64,000 bases of DNA, taken from Alnus glutinosa. Taxonomy: Eukaryota > Streptophyta > Magnoliopsida > Fagales > Betulaceae. The notes beneath the pieces were generated by a model, which was not told the DNA's origin, searched no databases, and saw only the letters and a program-made list of their open reading frames with translations. Shown here one piece after another: positions 1 to 12,886 of this stretch. The stretch is from assembly GCF_958979055.1 (NCBI RefSeq), contig NC_084886.1, forward strand, positions 4,235,001 to 4,299,000, read 5' to 3'. The position numbers and the translations under genes are program-made. Numbering within the stretch: the first letter of the stretch is position 1; every line of letters starts with the position of its first letter.

Positions 1-2329
1 AGCAATCATAAACACAGAGATTTACGCGGTTCACCACTAAGGACTATATCCATCAAATTACAGAGAGATTTTACTATTTCTTGAGAAATAATACAATGAG
101 GTATCAAATACAGCACGAAACCTTAAAAATAGAAGCGTCTATATATATGACCCTCATTTGAGTCAAAACACTGAAATGGGTAAAAAAAATCGTATTTTTT
201 AACCAAGCCTAAGAAGAAGAAGAAGAAGTAGATCGAAAGTAAGAAAAAAAAAACCATTTAATTAAACCATAGCGCTTTCAACGTTGAACCGGGTCGGACA
301 CAGTACAAACCAAGTTTCACGTAGCCTAACACTATATTCTTCACTGCTTAAGGAACTAACACAAAATGGTGCCGTTTATTAATTGAAGTACTTTTTTTTC
401 TTGTTCTTTTTTCTATTCAAAGGGGGGAAAATGGTTACAATTAGGTCTTTTCGTTATGGATAGAATAGATCGAGGACAATAAGAGAGAATGATTGGAAAT
501 GCTTTCGAACAGGAGATTGAAGGCGGCCCATTTGGCAACATGGTGGGTGCTTGTGAGTAATTGAAGTACTTTAATTGCTTGTGGTGTAGATGATAATCTC
601 TATATATCTGGTATCAACTGGGGGGAGTTCAGTAAATACCATACTTTTCCAAGACATCAATATATTGGTTTACACAGGGCTATTGAATAATCTCTATCTG
701 GTTGAGGAATGCATGCACTCGCTAGAATGAATTCTTATTATGCGTCTCTAGGGAAAGATGTTCTAGTAAAACTATGAAACATTTTGAAACATATACTGTG
801 GGCTATTTGATTTTCTTTTTTCAAAGTATGGATTAATTAGTGCTAGAAAGTTATGTGTTTATCAGATAAAGAAAGTGTTGAAAGGTTTCCTTTTCCTTTT
901 TCTAATTTAGCCTTTGATAGAAGGACGTCGACGACTAATAAAAGGTAAATTTTTTTTCTCGATTAAAAGCATGCACCTCCCTCCACAATCTGTCCTAATC
1001 AAAGCATTTGCAAGTTGTACTTTCCTCATACTGTATTTCCTTCCTAAAAATGCAGTTTAGTTACTAGGCTTTCGGCTAAACAGCCATCTCTTTCCGCAAT
1101 ATTAATCCCAGCTTTTGATTTCACCTTCTTAAAATCAGGCTGCTTTTTCTTTTTTTTTTTTCTCCTTTTTCTTTGTCCTTTACTGGCACGAATGCCTAAC
1201 ATATATATGCAAATGAGCTTCACAAAATCTCCAGCTGTATAATTAAGATCACGAATTAGACAGCTTAGTGAATTAGAAGAGAGAAATTAACCATATATGT
1301 ATAAGATGGATGAATGAAATAGGAGGTGATCATCAGGTTCCTAGGTTTGATGATTAAACAGATGACTCTTTTGTCTCCACCTTCCAAATGGAGGTCCAGG
1401 CACTATCACAAAGCAAAAAGAACAGCAAGACATCCACGCTCCCTCGATAGTAGCCACCCCATCTTCCTGATCTTTCAACTGCTTTTAATGGCATCCAAAG
1501 AGAGTAACGTGAGATGGAAAAGCCAACATTCGGGCAACCCCAGCAAATTAAAAGATGACCCTTTTTAGCCCCTAGCTAGTCTACAATATTATTCACACAG
1601 AACAAAACAAAATACTACACAATTCAATTACCCAAATCAATGGAACTTTATGTAATGACCAAGAAAGCCACAAAGGAAAAAATTTGTATTAATATGTGTC
1701 ATGATGTGAGCAAAAATACCTGTGGATCGAGGCTGAGAGAATAAATATTAAAGAGACAAAGTATAAATCTTGAGGTATAAATATATACATGGGGGTAGAG
1801 AATAGAGATATATGATCCAAAATTTCTTTAGCAGATTGCTTTTCCTTTTCCTTTTCCTTTTCTTTTGGTTATAGAAATTTGACATGGGATAGCTAGGGAC
1901 ATCGAGTACCCCATGGACTTGAGAATGGTGGTGTCTTGCATTCAGCATAAAATCACAAACCATATCTGAGGATTCAAGCATCATTCTAGCTTTTGAAGCC
2001 TTTAGTCGAAGGGGCCTATGGACTTTTTGAGGAACCCCACGAGCATGGTTTTACAACCAAAAATCATCTTTAAAAGCTGAATGCTCGGGGTCCTCTATCT
2101 TTGTCATGGCCATCTAAAGTTGAAAATTCCCCAATAAAAAGATCGGGTAAAGAGCTATATTCTGCTCCCCCCTACACGCTTTAAACCCTGTCTTTTCATT
2201 GGGAGGGAATAAGAATTTTTGGCTTTGGGGGTTTATACTTAGGATTCCTCACTTTCAGAAACCATTTCTTTACAGAAAAGAACGTGTACGTGTAGTTAGG
2301 TAAATGCTTTTCTTTTCTTTATTGTAGGT

Positions 2330-2925
2330 TAAATTACACTTTGCCCCAAACTAGCTTTCCACTTGCACTCATAACTCTAAACTTTGACTCACTGCAATTT
2401 GCCCTTACGAGCTACTATTTTGTTTCGAGTTGCATTACGTACATATCAAATTGAACTGTTAAACTCGACAAAATCCGTCACGGTGATGACGCATGCGAAG
2501 TCATATATATACGCAATACATATAGTATAGAGATCGAGAGCTGTTATAAAATATTCATATACTTGTTCATCTTTTTGCAAATTTATTATTGAATATGTGA
2601 AACCTATATGTGGGTCTCATAGATTCAATGGTAAATTTGTCCATCTATTGCACCGATACGGACAAGAAATAAGCAAAAAAATGAAACTAATTAAACGTTT
2701 GTCTATATTATATGGTAAAATTAAAATTTTCCCTTTCAAACTAACACCACATTAATTTGCACTCACACCTCTAAACTTTAACCTACTTCATCTTATCTCA
2801 CGCACATGGCGGGTTTTCCATTCACATTTAAAGGCCCAATTTGATGACGCGGAATGCAACTTAGAAACAAAATGAGAGTGTGTGGGGGAAATATATGTTA
2901 TCCTTTTTTATTGTAATATTACAAC
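2330..2925. repeat. Fold-back/MITE-like repeat, candidate
   Basis: A segment near 2413-2457 is mirrored, imperfectly, by the reverse complement of about 2830-2875; both arms share the strings TTTTGTTTC and TTGCATT and end in TTTAAA-like sequence. A second segment (GCACTCATAACTCTAAACTT at 2364) recurs in direct orientation near 2759. This mix of inverted and direct repeats suggests a decayed non-autonomous DNA transposon or two overlapping copies. No clear target duplication was found, so family and edges are uncertain. Confidence 0.35.
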
Positions 2926-4085
2926 TGTAAAAGTCCTATATATATACGGGGCCTGCATTTCCATATATCTTCCGACTGAGCTTAAATAAAGGAACCGTTG
3001 GCCGTTTGTCCTTGTTATTTGAGTGTATGCATGTCATCTTCTAATTGATCCGAGGCATGGTTTAATTGGCAGTTGATCGTTATTACGGTCGACCTTAATC
3101 CTTATTGTGTATGCCATAATAGGGTGAATTATAGCTAGTTACTAGTTAATCATTAACAACACAGACTCCCATATATATAGTGTTATTATATGGCCTTCAT
3201 TATAGTGGACAATGGTGGGAACCAATTGCTGACAAAATCCAAAACTCTCTCATAGGTTCCACCTTTTCGTATCCAATGAGATGGCATAACGTCGCTAAAG
3301 ACTACAGTGTATTAAAGTAACACTCAAGGTTAACTTTGTTGATTATAAAAAAAATTCTGCAATAACTATATATAATATATTATAAACTAAGGTCATTTCG
3401 GAAATTTTTTATTTAGAATAGTACACTTAAAAATAAATCATGTCGTAGGTATTAGCAGTACATCCAACGAACTTAATTGGCTTTAAATATTGGACGCACG
3501 CATACGTACGTACGTAGGAGAAGTGGGAAATATTGTATTAGGGAAATTAAGATAGGGTGGGCTATAAGAGTAGTGTCATTGCATTCCACGAATGTCCTAT
3601 TGTCTGTCCCATTCATGTGTTATTTTAATCAAATCAAGCTATTTTATCAAGCTGTTTTTGTCATTTTATCAAACACGAGGTGGGCTATTACGATTTGATT
3701 ATAATTATCATTGTTGATTTGTTTAATGGCGACACCTTTTTGATGGGGAAGATGGTGGGCCTGATTTCTCATGTTAATCCAAAGCTTCATGGCTCCCACT
3801 GAGGAAACGCCACATTACATTAACTTGATCATTAATTTATATATGGGCTGCGATCTTATAATTATGGCTTCATGATAATAAATTTGCCTAGTACCCCGAC
3901 ACCGTGGATTGTGGGATCCACATTGTTGGAAGAAGCTTAAAGCTCTTTACAAAGTGATAAGCAAATAAAGAACCACATATTTCTACTCAGTGCTGAGAAA
4001 AAAGGCCTTAGAAAAGAGCTATTTTAGATCAAAAATTTCTTTCGCTGCATAATTGTGTATGTGGCGTTACATCGTTTTAAAGTCA

Positions 4086-4115
4086 GGGGGGGGGGGGGGG
4101 GGGGGGGGGGGGGGG
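4086..4115 (+). repeat. Poly-G run, 30 bases
   Basis: An uninterrupted run of 30 G residues on the plus strand. Such runs are rare in plant nuclear DNA, can form G-quadruplexes, and are hard to sequence, so the true length may differ. Confidence 0.9.
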
Positions 4116-5387
4116 CGATATCATTAATAATAGAAAGCAACCGTCCAAGAGAAATTGCAGGAACATGTACTGACGCGAAATTGTGATCATGTTGCCATTT
4201 TTCATCACTGTGGTCCATTGAAGCAGTCGCATAATTTTGATGGGCAGGCATGAGGTGATATGGAGATGTGAAGGAGGATGCTCGGGCAGTCGGCCACCTG
4301 TGCAACTTGTCATACATGGAGGCGATAAGATTGCATGAGAAGTGCCTAAAAATGCATGGTTACCTCTTTACACGCCATACGATGGGCCATTGTGCTATGT
4401 TACTACATGCAAAAATAATGTACCCTGTGTCGGGGATCTGGGGGCTAAATGACAACTTCTTTGCTGGGCTTTTTGCCATTTGTAGTTTAGGAACTGTAAA
4501 TTTAAATAAAACTTTTTAATTCCTTCACTTTTTACCAAAATTTCATTGTGCCCACTTTCAGTACGTGTTCTATCTTCACCATAAGATTGATCACCTGCTC
4601 ACGAATATAATGGAAGATAAAGTATGTGATAGTACTAAAGCTTTCTTTTGATTGAAAAAGCCATTCTTTTCAGCTAAAAGGACAAATTTCTCTGGCCTCA
4701 GATTAGAGATTTCCTACAACTTTGATCCTGAATCATTAACAAGACAGTTAATATGAAACTTACTTGCTCAAACAAATTTTGAATTGTATGCTTATTTGGA
4801 CCGGTAAGTCCATAAAAATTCTCACACATTTATTACCTAAATTTGTTAGTAATTCGAACCAACATCAAATTGTTAGAGATCCGAATGCCGCCGTTGCTCA
4901 TCCAGAAAAGAAAGCTTAAAACTGGACTTAAATGGGCGTGACTGTGAGAGTTGGGAGGTAGGGGTCTCTGACATCTGAGGCGAATTATAGAACACTAACA
5001 GCCATGAATAGGTCACGAGAGGTACCGACTAAAAGAGTCATAGTCACTGAAAGAAGCATCTTTACTAGTAGCGGGACCGTCCAGTCTATTCTCTTCACTC
5101 AGCTACGAGAAAAGTCCAGAGTGGCGCTCAAAAAGTTATTAGACACAGTAATAAAACAAATGGCAAAGCTACAAAGTTTCCATTGTCAATCACATGCCAT
5201 GCACAGCGACACAGAGAGAGAGAGAGATGAAAGAAATCTATAAATTATTATATTATTGATGAATCAAATACAGCAAGCATTAAAGGCCCCAAAGACCTTT
5301 GTATATTTGTTAGGCCAAACTTATAAGGCCATTAGAGAGGTTTCGCCTCCCCAAAAAAAAAAAAAAAAAAAAATCACAAAATGTATA

Positions 5388-5580
5388 CACACGTGTAGCC
5401 AACACACGCGTGAACATCACTCTCAGAAGAGCGTTCAGTAAAGTTAGGCCGAGCTCAAGAGGCCGATAAGAAAGAGAAAGGCAGTTCCCGCCAAAAAAGC
5501 ACACATACACACGTGCGTGTGTCCACACAACCAAAGCGTGTGCACACGTACACCACTCAAAAAAGCCTATAAAAACGAAC
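5388..5580 (+). promoter_or_regulatory. G-box / E2F-like / TATA cluster
   Basis: CACGTG G-box palindromes occur at 5390-5395 and 5510-5515, with a further ACGT core near 5545. TTCCCGCC, a close match to the E2F site, starts at 5485. TATAAAAA lies at 5568-5575. Together they resemble a plus-strand RNA polymerase II core promoter. The only frames just downstream are very short (an 8-codon ATG frame at 5629), and transcription from here would run into the 3' end of the minus-strand cyclin D1 gene. Function is inferred from motifs only. Confidence 0.35.
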
Positions 5581-5844
5581 CCATCTTATTCCTTTCCTAT
5601 CATTAAAAGACTCAGCAGTGAGAAGCAATGATGGAGGCTAGCTCAGAAGCTTGACTTTATAAATCCCATAAACGGCCCAATCTTCAAACTTCAATCCCTT
5701 CATTTTTGCCAATCCTTTGATTTCGCCCTCCCTCTTTTTCCCCAATCCTGTAAAAACGGCCCCCACCATCTCCCATTCATTCAATAATCAATGCTGCCTT
5801 TGAATTCAACCCCCGCACTGTTTCACACTCCATCACGCCACTAT

Positions 5845-5880
5845 TAAACAAACTCCCTTCCCTTCCCTTCCCTTCCCTTC
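5845..5880 (+). repeat. TTCCC microsatellite
   Basis: About five tandem TTCCC units lie in a pyrimidine-rich stretch between the motif cluster at 5.4-5.6 kb and the 3' end of the cyclin gene. Confidence 0.7.
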
Positions 5881-6177
5881 ACCACAATATATTTATGCAA
5901 CAAATCCCCCTCCCTCGGGAATCCGCAAAGCCATTAATGAATCGCTATGCCCACCAAGAAGGAAAAATTAATAAATCTCCAAACTGATCATCATCAAACT
6001 CTGATACATACATTATATATACTATATATACTCTACACCATCACTCGAGTCAATTTCATCTCAAAACCCCTCCAAAAACTAATCGGGTTTCTAGACAACT
6101 TGGACCACCACTTCCCTTGTTTCTTTCCTCTTTTTTTTTTTTTTTCTTTTTTTTTTTTTTTTTCTTTTTCCCCCCCT

Positions 6178-8357
6178 TCACCCGGAGTTTCCTTTGTCAT
6201 CATCTACCCATAGGCAGTTGTTTAATTTCCTCCTTTTATTGGGCGACGATGAGGACGATGACGATGAGTCACTAGACCTCATTCTGGCTCGAATTGTAAC
6301 TCGAAGCTGTGGCAACGTTTTTGGGGGCTTCCTCCGGGTATTGTCAATCACAAATTCTTGCATTAAACGGTAGCAGCCGATGATTTTCTCCTGCAAAAAT
6401 AGATATTCGAGGGAATTGGCACGTGTATACAATACTATTTTGTTTTCAAAAATACGCAAGCCGTAACCACAATTACACGCTTACTTTGTGTAGTCCATCA
6501 CACCATGATTCGGCATGTTCAGGATTGGCACGAGACAAATTTGGAATTTCACTAGCCGCACAAAGTATGGCTGCAGCAGCAATGCATGATGGCCAGTATT
6601 CGAGAAAGCTAGCCTCTGTGGACAACGTGGAAAGAAAAAGTAGCCTTTCAATTTAATGTAAAGAACGCCTTTTGTTCCCATTTCAATATACAACACATAT
6701 TTTCATACAAGTATATCCCCACGTATATCTACGTGTATGCATGCACGTGCTTAATTATATCAGTATATTAATTACCTTGCATATTTGACAGAATAATTTC
6801 CGTCGCCCGTGAAACTAAAAACCCAGCATAGGTTCCGGCCGAATCAATCTTGCATGCAAAGTAAGCGATGAAGCTGAACGGCGTAATCGATCGTAGCCTC
6901 CAATCCAGAACACTAAGCACAAGGAGCTCCATCCTACGAATTGTTCTTGGTTCAAAAATATATTTGGCCCCTTCCACCTATGATGCATTAAATACGTACA
7001 AAGTTAAGACGGGCCTAATTAATTGAACAAAGAGGTCGGACCAAACTGAGTTACATTTACCTGAAGACCCAATAGAGAAGGAACAAGAGGTTCCTCCATC
7101 TTAGCAGCTAACGATAAGCAAGCAACAGATAATAGTTGCATTGGCCACCCATTTGTTTGCTGGAATAGTAAAGAACATAACAAAAATTAATTAAAGTCAT
7201 CCAAAAAACATAACCAATAAAGAAAGAACAACTCTCTATATATATATATATATTCATAAATTATAAGGTTTAAATTAAGATTCCCGTGCTTTGTGGAACA
7301 AATGCCAATGCTCTCGCACGTGCCGGGACAAGAATACGTCAAAAAGAAAGTTTATAAAGGCGTGATAAGCAGCAAAGCGTACTTTGTACTGTAGGTATCC
7401 CAAAGTCAAGCGTAATAATGATAATGAATTAAGTAATTGGTCGGACTTTCATTACTCATTAGCTAAAAAGACTGGACCATAATCTTTAACGAGGGACTGA
7501 AAAGAGTACGTACACATCTACTGTACAAAAACAGCGTCCGTTTATTAGCGCGAGTAGACACTCCTATTAACTCAAGGTACGTACTCACCTACTTTTTCAT
7601 TCTTGAAAGTCAAACAAAATTACTCCTACCATCTTAGAATAGTCAAGGCCAGGAATAGTTATGACCGGAATCTCCCGGTAACGATTATTAAAAACATGGG
7701 ATAATCCGCAACAGGACTAGCTTACCGGCAAGCGGCGAGAATACAGGAACCGATCCAAGTAGTTGACGGAGAGATACGCCGTCAATGGCTGAAAACGATG
7801 ACAAGCCTGAACCTGTAAAACCCAAACCATGTAACCTAATTCATAAACAATAATAATATAATGTTATGATGATAGGAATAGAAAACAAAGGATTTCAACG
7901 GCAGGTGAATCGCACACCAGGCGTATCTTAGCAGAACCGGAGAGACGCTAAAGTGCGCGTATATCGGATGGCGGCTCTGAGATGATGATAGATTCAACTC
8001 AGATCTAACCATCCGGTTTCGGTGCGATTTAGCGCCAAAGACGTAACGAACATTCTCCGGTGGCATTACGGTAAAATCCAACAACTTTATGTCGTATATT
8101 TCAAAGTGCCGTACCTTTAGAATCCATGCAACCGATTCTTCTCTGGCGGAGGCGTCGAGGGACTGAGAGCGAAACCGAGCGAGGTAATCGACGCCAGGCA
8201 CAAAGTGCCTCTCGTCCTCGATGAACTCTGCAATCGATTCATCGATGCACGGTCCGGAATCGAGGTCTGATGAGCACTCCGGCGACTCTCCCGACAGGAT
8301 TTCGGAGCCCTCCCCGCAGAGTAGGTCCGAGAAGCGGTCTGAGCACGAGTCCGACAT
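6178..8357 (-). CDS. CYCD1;1: Cyclin D1 (CYCD1;1 type), 6 exons, 324 aa
   Basis: D-type cyclin: binds CDKA and directs phosphorylation of retinoblastoma-related protein at the G1/S step in the nucleus. Exons, 5' to 3': 8357-8115, 7812-7726, 7159-7061, 6977-6776, 6615-6485, 6390-6178; all borders are GT..AG and the phases join into 324 codons plus stop. The RBR-binding LxCxE motif is L12-L-C-G-E16. FIEDERHFVPG and SLDASAREESVAWILKV open the cyclin box; WPMQLLSVACLSLAAKMEE and RRMELLVLSVLDWRLRSITP are the core helices. The tail has a Ser run and KRRKL (306-310), a likely nuclear signal. FIEDERHFVPG and the SLDASARE context fit CYCD1 better than CYCD2-CYCD4. A four-codon upstream frame (ATG at 8391, stop ending at 8377) sits 20 bases before the start. 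Confidence 0.93.
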
Positions 8358-8376
8358 GATCGACAATCGCGCCTTC

Positions 8377-8391
8377 TCATTCTCTTCCCAT
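8377..8391 (-). promoter_or_regulatory. Minimal upstream ORF in CYCD1 leader
   Basis: ATG GGA AGA GAA TGA lies in the presumed 5' leader, ending 20 bases before the cyclin start codon. Such short upstream frames can reduce initiation at the main start. Whether it lies in the transcript depends on the true start site; a TATA-like sequence at about 8547-8555 makes that likely. Confidence 0.5.
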
Positions 8392-8455
8392 CTTTCACCG
8401 ACTCGCCCCTGGAAATCGCCGGAGAAGTCGCCGGAATGTATCGCTGTGTGTGTGA

Positions 8456-8560
8456 GTGTGAGGGGGAGACTGGGAGAGAGAGAGAGAGAGTGAGTGAGTG
8501 AGAGAGTGGTTTTGGTTTTTGGTTGAGATGACAATCTGTTTCTTTGGATATATAAATATG
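8456..8560 (-). promoter_or_regulatory. CYCD1 core promoter and GA/CT-rich leader
   Basis: On the minus strand a TATATATC-type box at about 8547-8555 is followed by a CT-repeat leader (GA runs on the plus strand at about 8471-8508). CT-rich leaders just after the TATA box are common in plant genes. The distance to the start codon is about 190 bases. Confidence 0.45.
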
Positions 8561-8599
8561 AGGACTGTAATTTTGTTTTTTTTTTTTTTTGTTTTCTTG

Positions 8600-10443
8600 A
8601 ACTTTTATTTGCTGTAACCACTAACCGTGTAAAAGCCTAAAAGGAAAACAGATATTGCGGGGGATTTTTTTTATTTTCCATTTTGGGACGTAAATATTCT
8701 GTGACTTTTGGTCACTCGCTTCGAAGATGTCACTATTTCGTCACAGTTCGATGCTCGGAGTGAAGCCAGCCTGCCGAGGTTTTCGTGAGTTTACCCGCAG
8801 AGAACCTTGGATGACTTTCGCCAGATGTTCTAAAGCCACGTGGCATCTGATGAAAATGAAACCATCATCAGATTGATTGGAATATATAGTTACCAGGAGA
8901 TTGTCCAATTTAAAAGAGACCCCAAATTGATTGGAATATAGATAGTTTAACTATCACTTATTTTTTTAAAAAAATTAATTAAAATAAGAGATAAATTACA
9001 AAAAGGAAGTTTAAACTTTAAACTTTTGTTCTAATATTATATTAATTTATTATTTATTTCAAACTTTTGAATTAGTAAAAATAATTAATTAAATTAATAT
9101 TATTACACGATTCTTCTTTTGTTTTATTTTGGAACACTGCGCTATTGCTAAGGTGTTTCTGGCATATGATTCTTTAATATATATATATTTTTTTTTTCTA
9201 TTAATAGTCAATAGCCATTAGCCAGGGATTAGATTTAATGTCACGTGGTTAGTGATATAAAATGAATCTGGCTCATCTTTCCACTTTTGAATCGCTAATT
9301 TTCCATTGGGAAGAGGAATACACTGAACGGTGGCCCAAGCTTTCCCGCTAAATTTGGTGGTTTTTTTTGTATGCTTTTTGGTAGATATCTCCGTCCTTAT
9401 CTTCCGGACCTTAGCTAAAGTTATTAGGCTGGATTATGAGTGTATTAAGCCTGAAATTTATTGACCGTACACGTGTATTAGATGAAACCCGGATGTCTTG
9501 TTGGTAGGGCACCTCCTTGGAACTAGCCCAGCCAGACCTACTAGTGAATATCTCGAACTAGTTGATAGGGTGAGAAAAGATGGCATATCTTTTGGGGGTA
9601 TGGAAACGCGTACATAAAACTTTAATGATGTCAAAATCTTTTCTCTACTATAATTATTTTGCTCAATTCAATTTTTTTTTTTTTGGGGGGGGGGGGGGGG
9701 GGGTTTGTTTGGCATCATGTATATACCAAAATGTCCTCAAATTTGCACTAATTAGGATTTGGGCACCCAATGAAAAAAAGAGCTTAACTTAAGAAGCTTC
9801 TATTGAGATACAAAAAAGGTGATAGGTATTGAATTGGTATTTCTAATTTACTTGTTGTTTTTTTATTATCGGCAATTTAAGCAGTAAATATATAAAAAAT
9901 AAAAAATAAAAATCAATGGAGCTCATTTGTCTCAACTGCTCTCAAACAGTTCGATCTCCTGCTCAAGTAGATGAGTCTTATCAAAGTTTTTTCATATTTG
10001 GTTTGAATCAAAATCCGGTATATACATTGTATAGTGATTTCATTAAAAAAAAAAAAAAAAAAAATCCTGCATGATGGAATAATTTAATTGGCCATTGAAA
10101 ACTTGGAAAATTGAATTCATTTTTTATTATCAAATATTAAAGTATCAATTAGATGATAAAATTTATTAATTTTTATTAACTTAACTTATGATATAATTAA
10201 AATTTAGCATAATATTAAAGCAAATATCCTAAATTTAATCCTCATCTTTACAATTTTTCTAGTTAAATTAAATATTTCACCGTGAATTTGTAATATGCTA
10301 CCATTCAACTCGATTTTTTTTTTTCAAAAAAAAAATTGTATTGGGTCTTTTGCGTGAAAAACGAAATGAGTAGCCTATCATCAAATTGTTCATGGTAAAA
10401 AAAAAAAAAAAAAATCTATTGAGACTTTTCTTTTTGATTTAGT

Positions 10444-10476
<33 letters not shown>

Positions 10477-12400
10477 AGGTTTAATCAACAGCTCGACAAG
10501 TGACATCTGATGGGAGATGGAACAGAATATGGGGTCTTGGCTGCATTAATAGGGTTGAATTTTGGTGAAATATGAGTCACATCAATTGCCACCTGATGTA
10601 GGAAATAAATCAGCCAATTTACTTATTATAAAAGGGGCAAAAGTGGTTTCCATTCTAAAGTCATGTATAATTTGTGAATTAATGAAAGTAATCACTAAAA
10701 CTTTCCAACTTTTGGTGGAGCGTGGACGTGCCTTAACGTATTGAACTCAAAAAAGATACTCATATTTTAATGAAATGACCAAGAAAAGCTCTCTCTCTCA
10801 TGGACCCGATTTAATTATGTTTTTGAAAGCCTTAAAGCTAGTTGGATATAATATGTGAAATGTTAAAAAGTTAGGTACCCCTATCTATAAAATGATAAAA
10901 TGTATATGATTTTTCATTAGCGGTCAAATTAATTAAAATTATCTTATTATTTTGATAATAATTTTAGACTGAGCACAAAGTTTTCTTAAAATACATATGA
11001 GACTTATATGCTTTAATTGAGGACATATGTCAATTTAATACAAATTAGGTTGATTTTTTTTTTTTTCAAGTCAATTTGAAATAAAACTTTACTCTTAGAA
11101 TAAACTTCGTCCTCCAAACATATGTGTACATATATTAGTGCTAGCACTAAACAAAAGCAATGCTACAACTTCTTGAATTAGAATCCATATCAATTAGTTG
11201 TTCGAATTGCTAGCTCGTAATGTGAAAGAATGATATGATATTCATTTGTCTAAATAAAGTTTAGGTTGCCCGACCACTTAAATCAGGTGAATGTAAGGTC
11301 TTTCAATTTATCTGCCCAACTTAATAGCAATTTAAATAGATAATTGCCGTGAGTCATTATCCCACCTCCTTACCCTTATTTTCCTTGGCAGTTTAAACTA
11401 AAATCAGCTAATAATCTTCATAAACTTGAAAAACACCCACTTCTAATTAAGTATTAATAAAGGACATCCGGACAACAGAGGCCATGTTTATTAATTTCTT
11501 TTCTTTTCTTTTCTTAAAATAAACAAGAGTTGAAGTTTGTGTATATATTGTTCGTTGTTTATGATCCTATATATACTTACTTGTGTATTTCAGGTTTTGG
11601 TGGTTGTGTATATCAGTGTGATCATGAAGAATGCTGTACTTGTTTAATTATCAGGTTTTATAATAATAATGATAATTTTCTTCTTCTTTTTTTTTCTTTT
11701 TTTTTTTTTTTTTTTGGGTTTAAGGATTTTGTGTCGTTTACTTTACAGAGGATATACAAATTTATGTCTGTCTCAACGGTAAATAAGACTGAATGAGATT
11801 TTTGCGTCGTTTGAACACTGAAATACGAAATTGAATTTTCAACCCTATGTTTAAGATACAAAGTTCTTATGTATGTTAAATAAGTACCATGGTTTTTATG
11901 ATGGCACCAAATCGCCAAATCCCCACTGCAAAAGTTGCCTTCAGATACATTAATTTATTCTTGTTATAATATTCTTTATGTTGCAATTAATTGTTATTTA
12001 ATTTAAATGTTATCGAACTTTATTCGGTTATTATGTATTAATACGAGTGAAATTATGATAAGTAAGGTGATCAAATGCCATTAATAGGTTAATAATTCTT
12101 ATACAAGAGATAATTAACAAAGTAAAAATAAATAATTTTAAACACTTTTTTTCTATAAAAAAATAAAATAAAATAAAATAGATATGCTAAGATTTCACCT
12201 ACGCCATTCAATTTAAGATTTGAAACACATTTGATTTGCTTTTTCCACGTTGGAGATAAAAATTTCCACCCTTCATAAATGCTAATAAATATGGTTCACG
12301 GAGTAGATAATTAGAATTAGCGAACTGCATGAGGTTGTTGGGGGTGCTCGTTACATGATTACATAGTGATGATTTGACACCTCGACATCCAACATAAGTG
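8600..12400. other. Intergenic, AT-rich, no gene seen
   Basis: No supported coding sequence. The stretch holds many A and T runs (for example about 10050-10063, 10400-10414 and 10446-10475) and a T13-G19 junction at 9672-9703, the kind of tract that often marks old retroposon tails or replication slippage. I see no terminal repeats clear enough to define an element. Confidence 0.6.
9672..9703 (+). repeat. T13-G19 homopolymer junction
   Basis: Thirteen T residues run directly into nineteen G residues. Shorter T-to-G junctions recur at about 18348-18366. Confidence 0.85.
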
Positions 12401-12411
12401 GCAGCATGTAT

Positions 12412-12645
12412 TTTGGTGGCAAGTTGTGGGCTGCTGCTCTCTTTTCCACATCGATATCGATCAACACTTAATTGGAAGACAGAGACAGTACTGGTGATCT
12501 TGAAGCTACATTTATACGTAGTCTTTGTATTTTGGTTGCAAAAGTCGTGGGTTGCTGATCTATTTTTCCACATCGATCAACGCTTGAAAGACAGAGACAG
12601 TACTGGTGATCTTGAAGCCACATTTATATATTGTCTTTGCCTTTC
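12412..12645 (+). repeat. Diverged tandem duplication, period ~112 bp
   Basis: Two neighbouring copies share a stretch beginning GACAGAGACAGTACTGGTGA at 12478 and again at 12590, flanked by related CACATCGAT and AAGTTGTGGG / AAGTCGTGGG sequence. It stands just before the hAT element at 12739. No function is suggested. Confidence 0.75.
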
Positions 12646-12738
12646 TCATTTATACTCTTCTTCTTTTTTTCTTCTTTTTCTTTTCTTTTTTTTTAGGGGA
12701 AGGGGATATATGGTATATCATAGTATTGGACTTTAGGG

Positions 12739-12849
12739 TAAGGGTGTACAAACGGAGCGGTTATAACCGCTTTAAAACCGCTAACCGCCTAGGTGAAAGC
12801 AATTAGCAGTTATAGAGTTTTAAAAAAAGCGACTAATAATCGCTAACCG

Positions 12850-12886
<37 letters not shown>

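Larger units (their letters stand above)
1..5380. other. Intergenic, no supported gene
   Basis: No frame here has codon structure, splice borders or a recognisable domain that would support a protein gene. The DNA is AT-rich with A/T runs and a 30-base G run at 4086-4115. A fold-back repeat candidate lies at about 2330-2925 and is listed separately. The longest open frames are low in complexity or run through homopolymers, so I leave them out. Confidence 0.6.

Noticed and set aside
1748-1984. Minus-strand 78-residue frame with MMLESSDMVCDFML
   Set aside because: No recognised family, no neighbouring exon, and the Lys/Arg run comes from a simple CCTTTT-type repeat.
4024-4317. Minus-strand frame with a proline run
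   Set aside because: The run comes only from the G30 tract; the rest has no domain, splice signal or codon bias.
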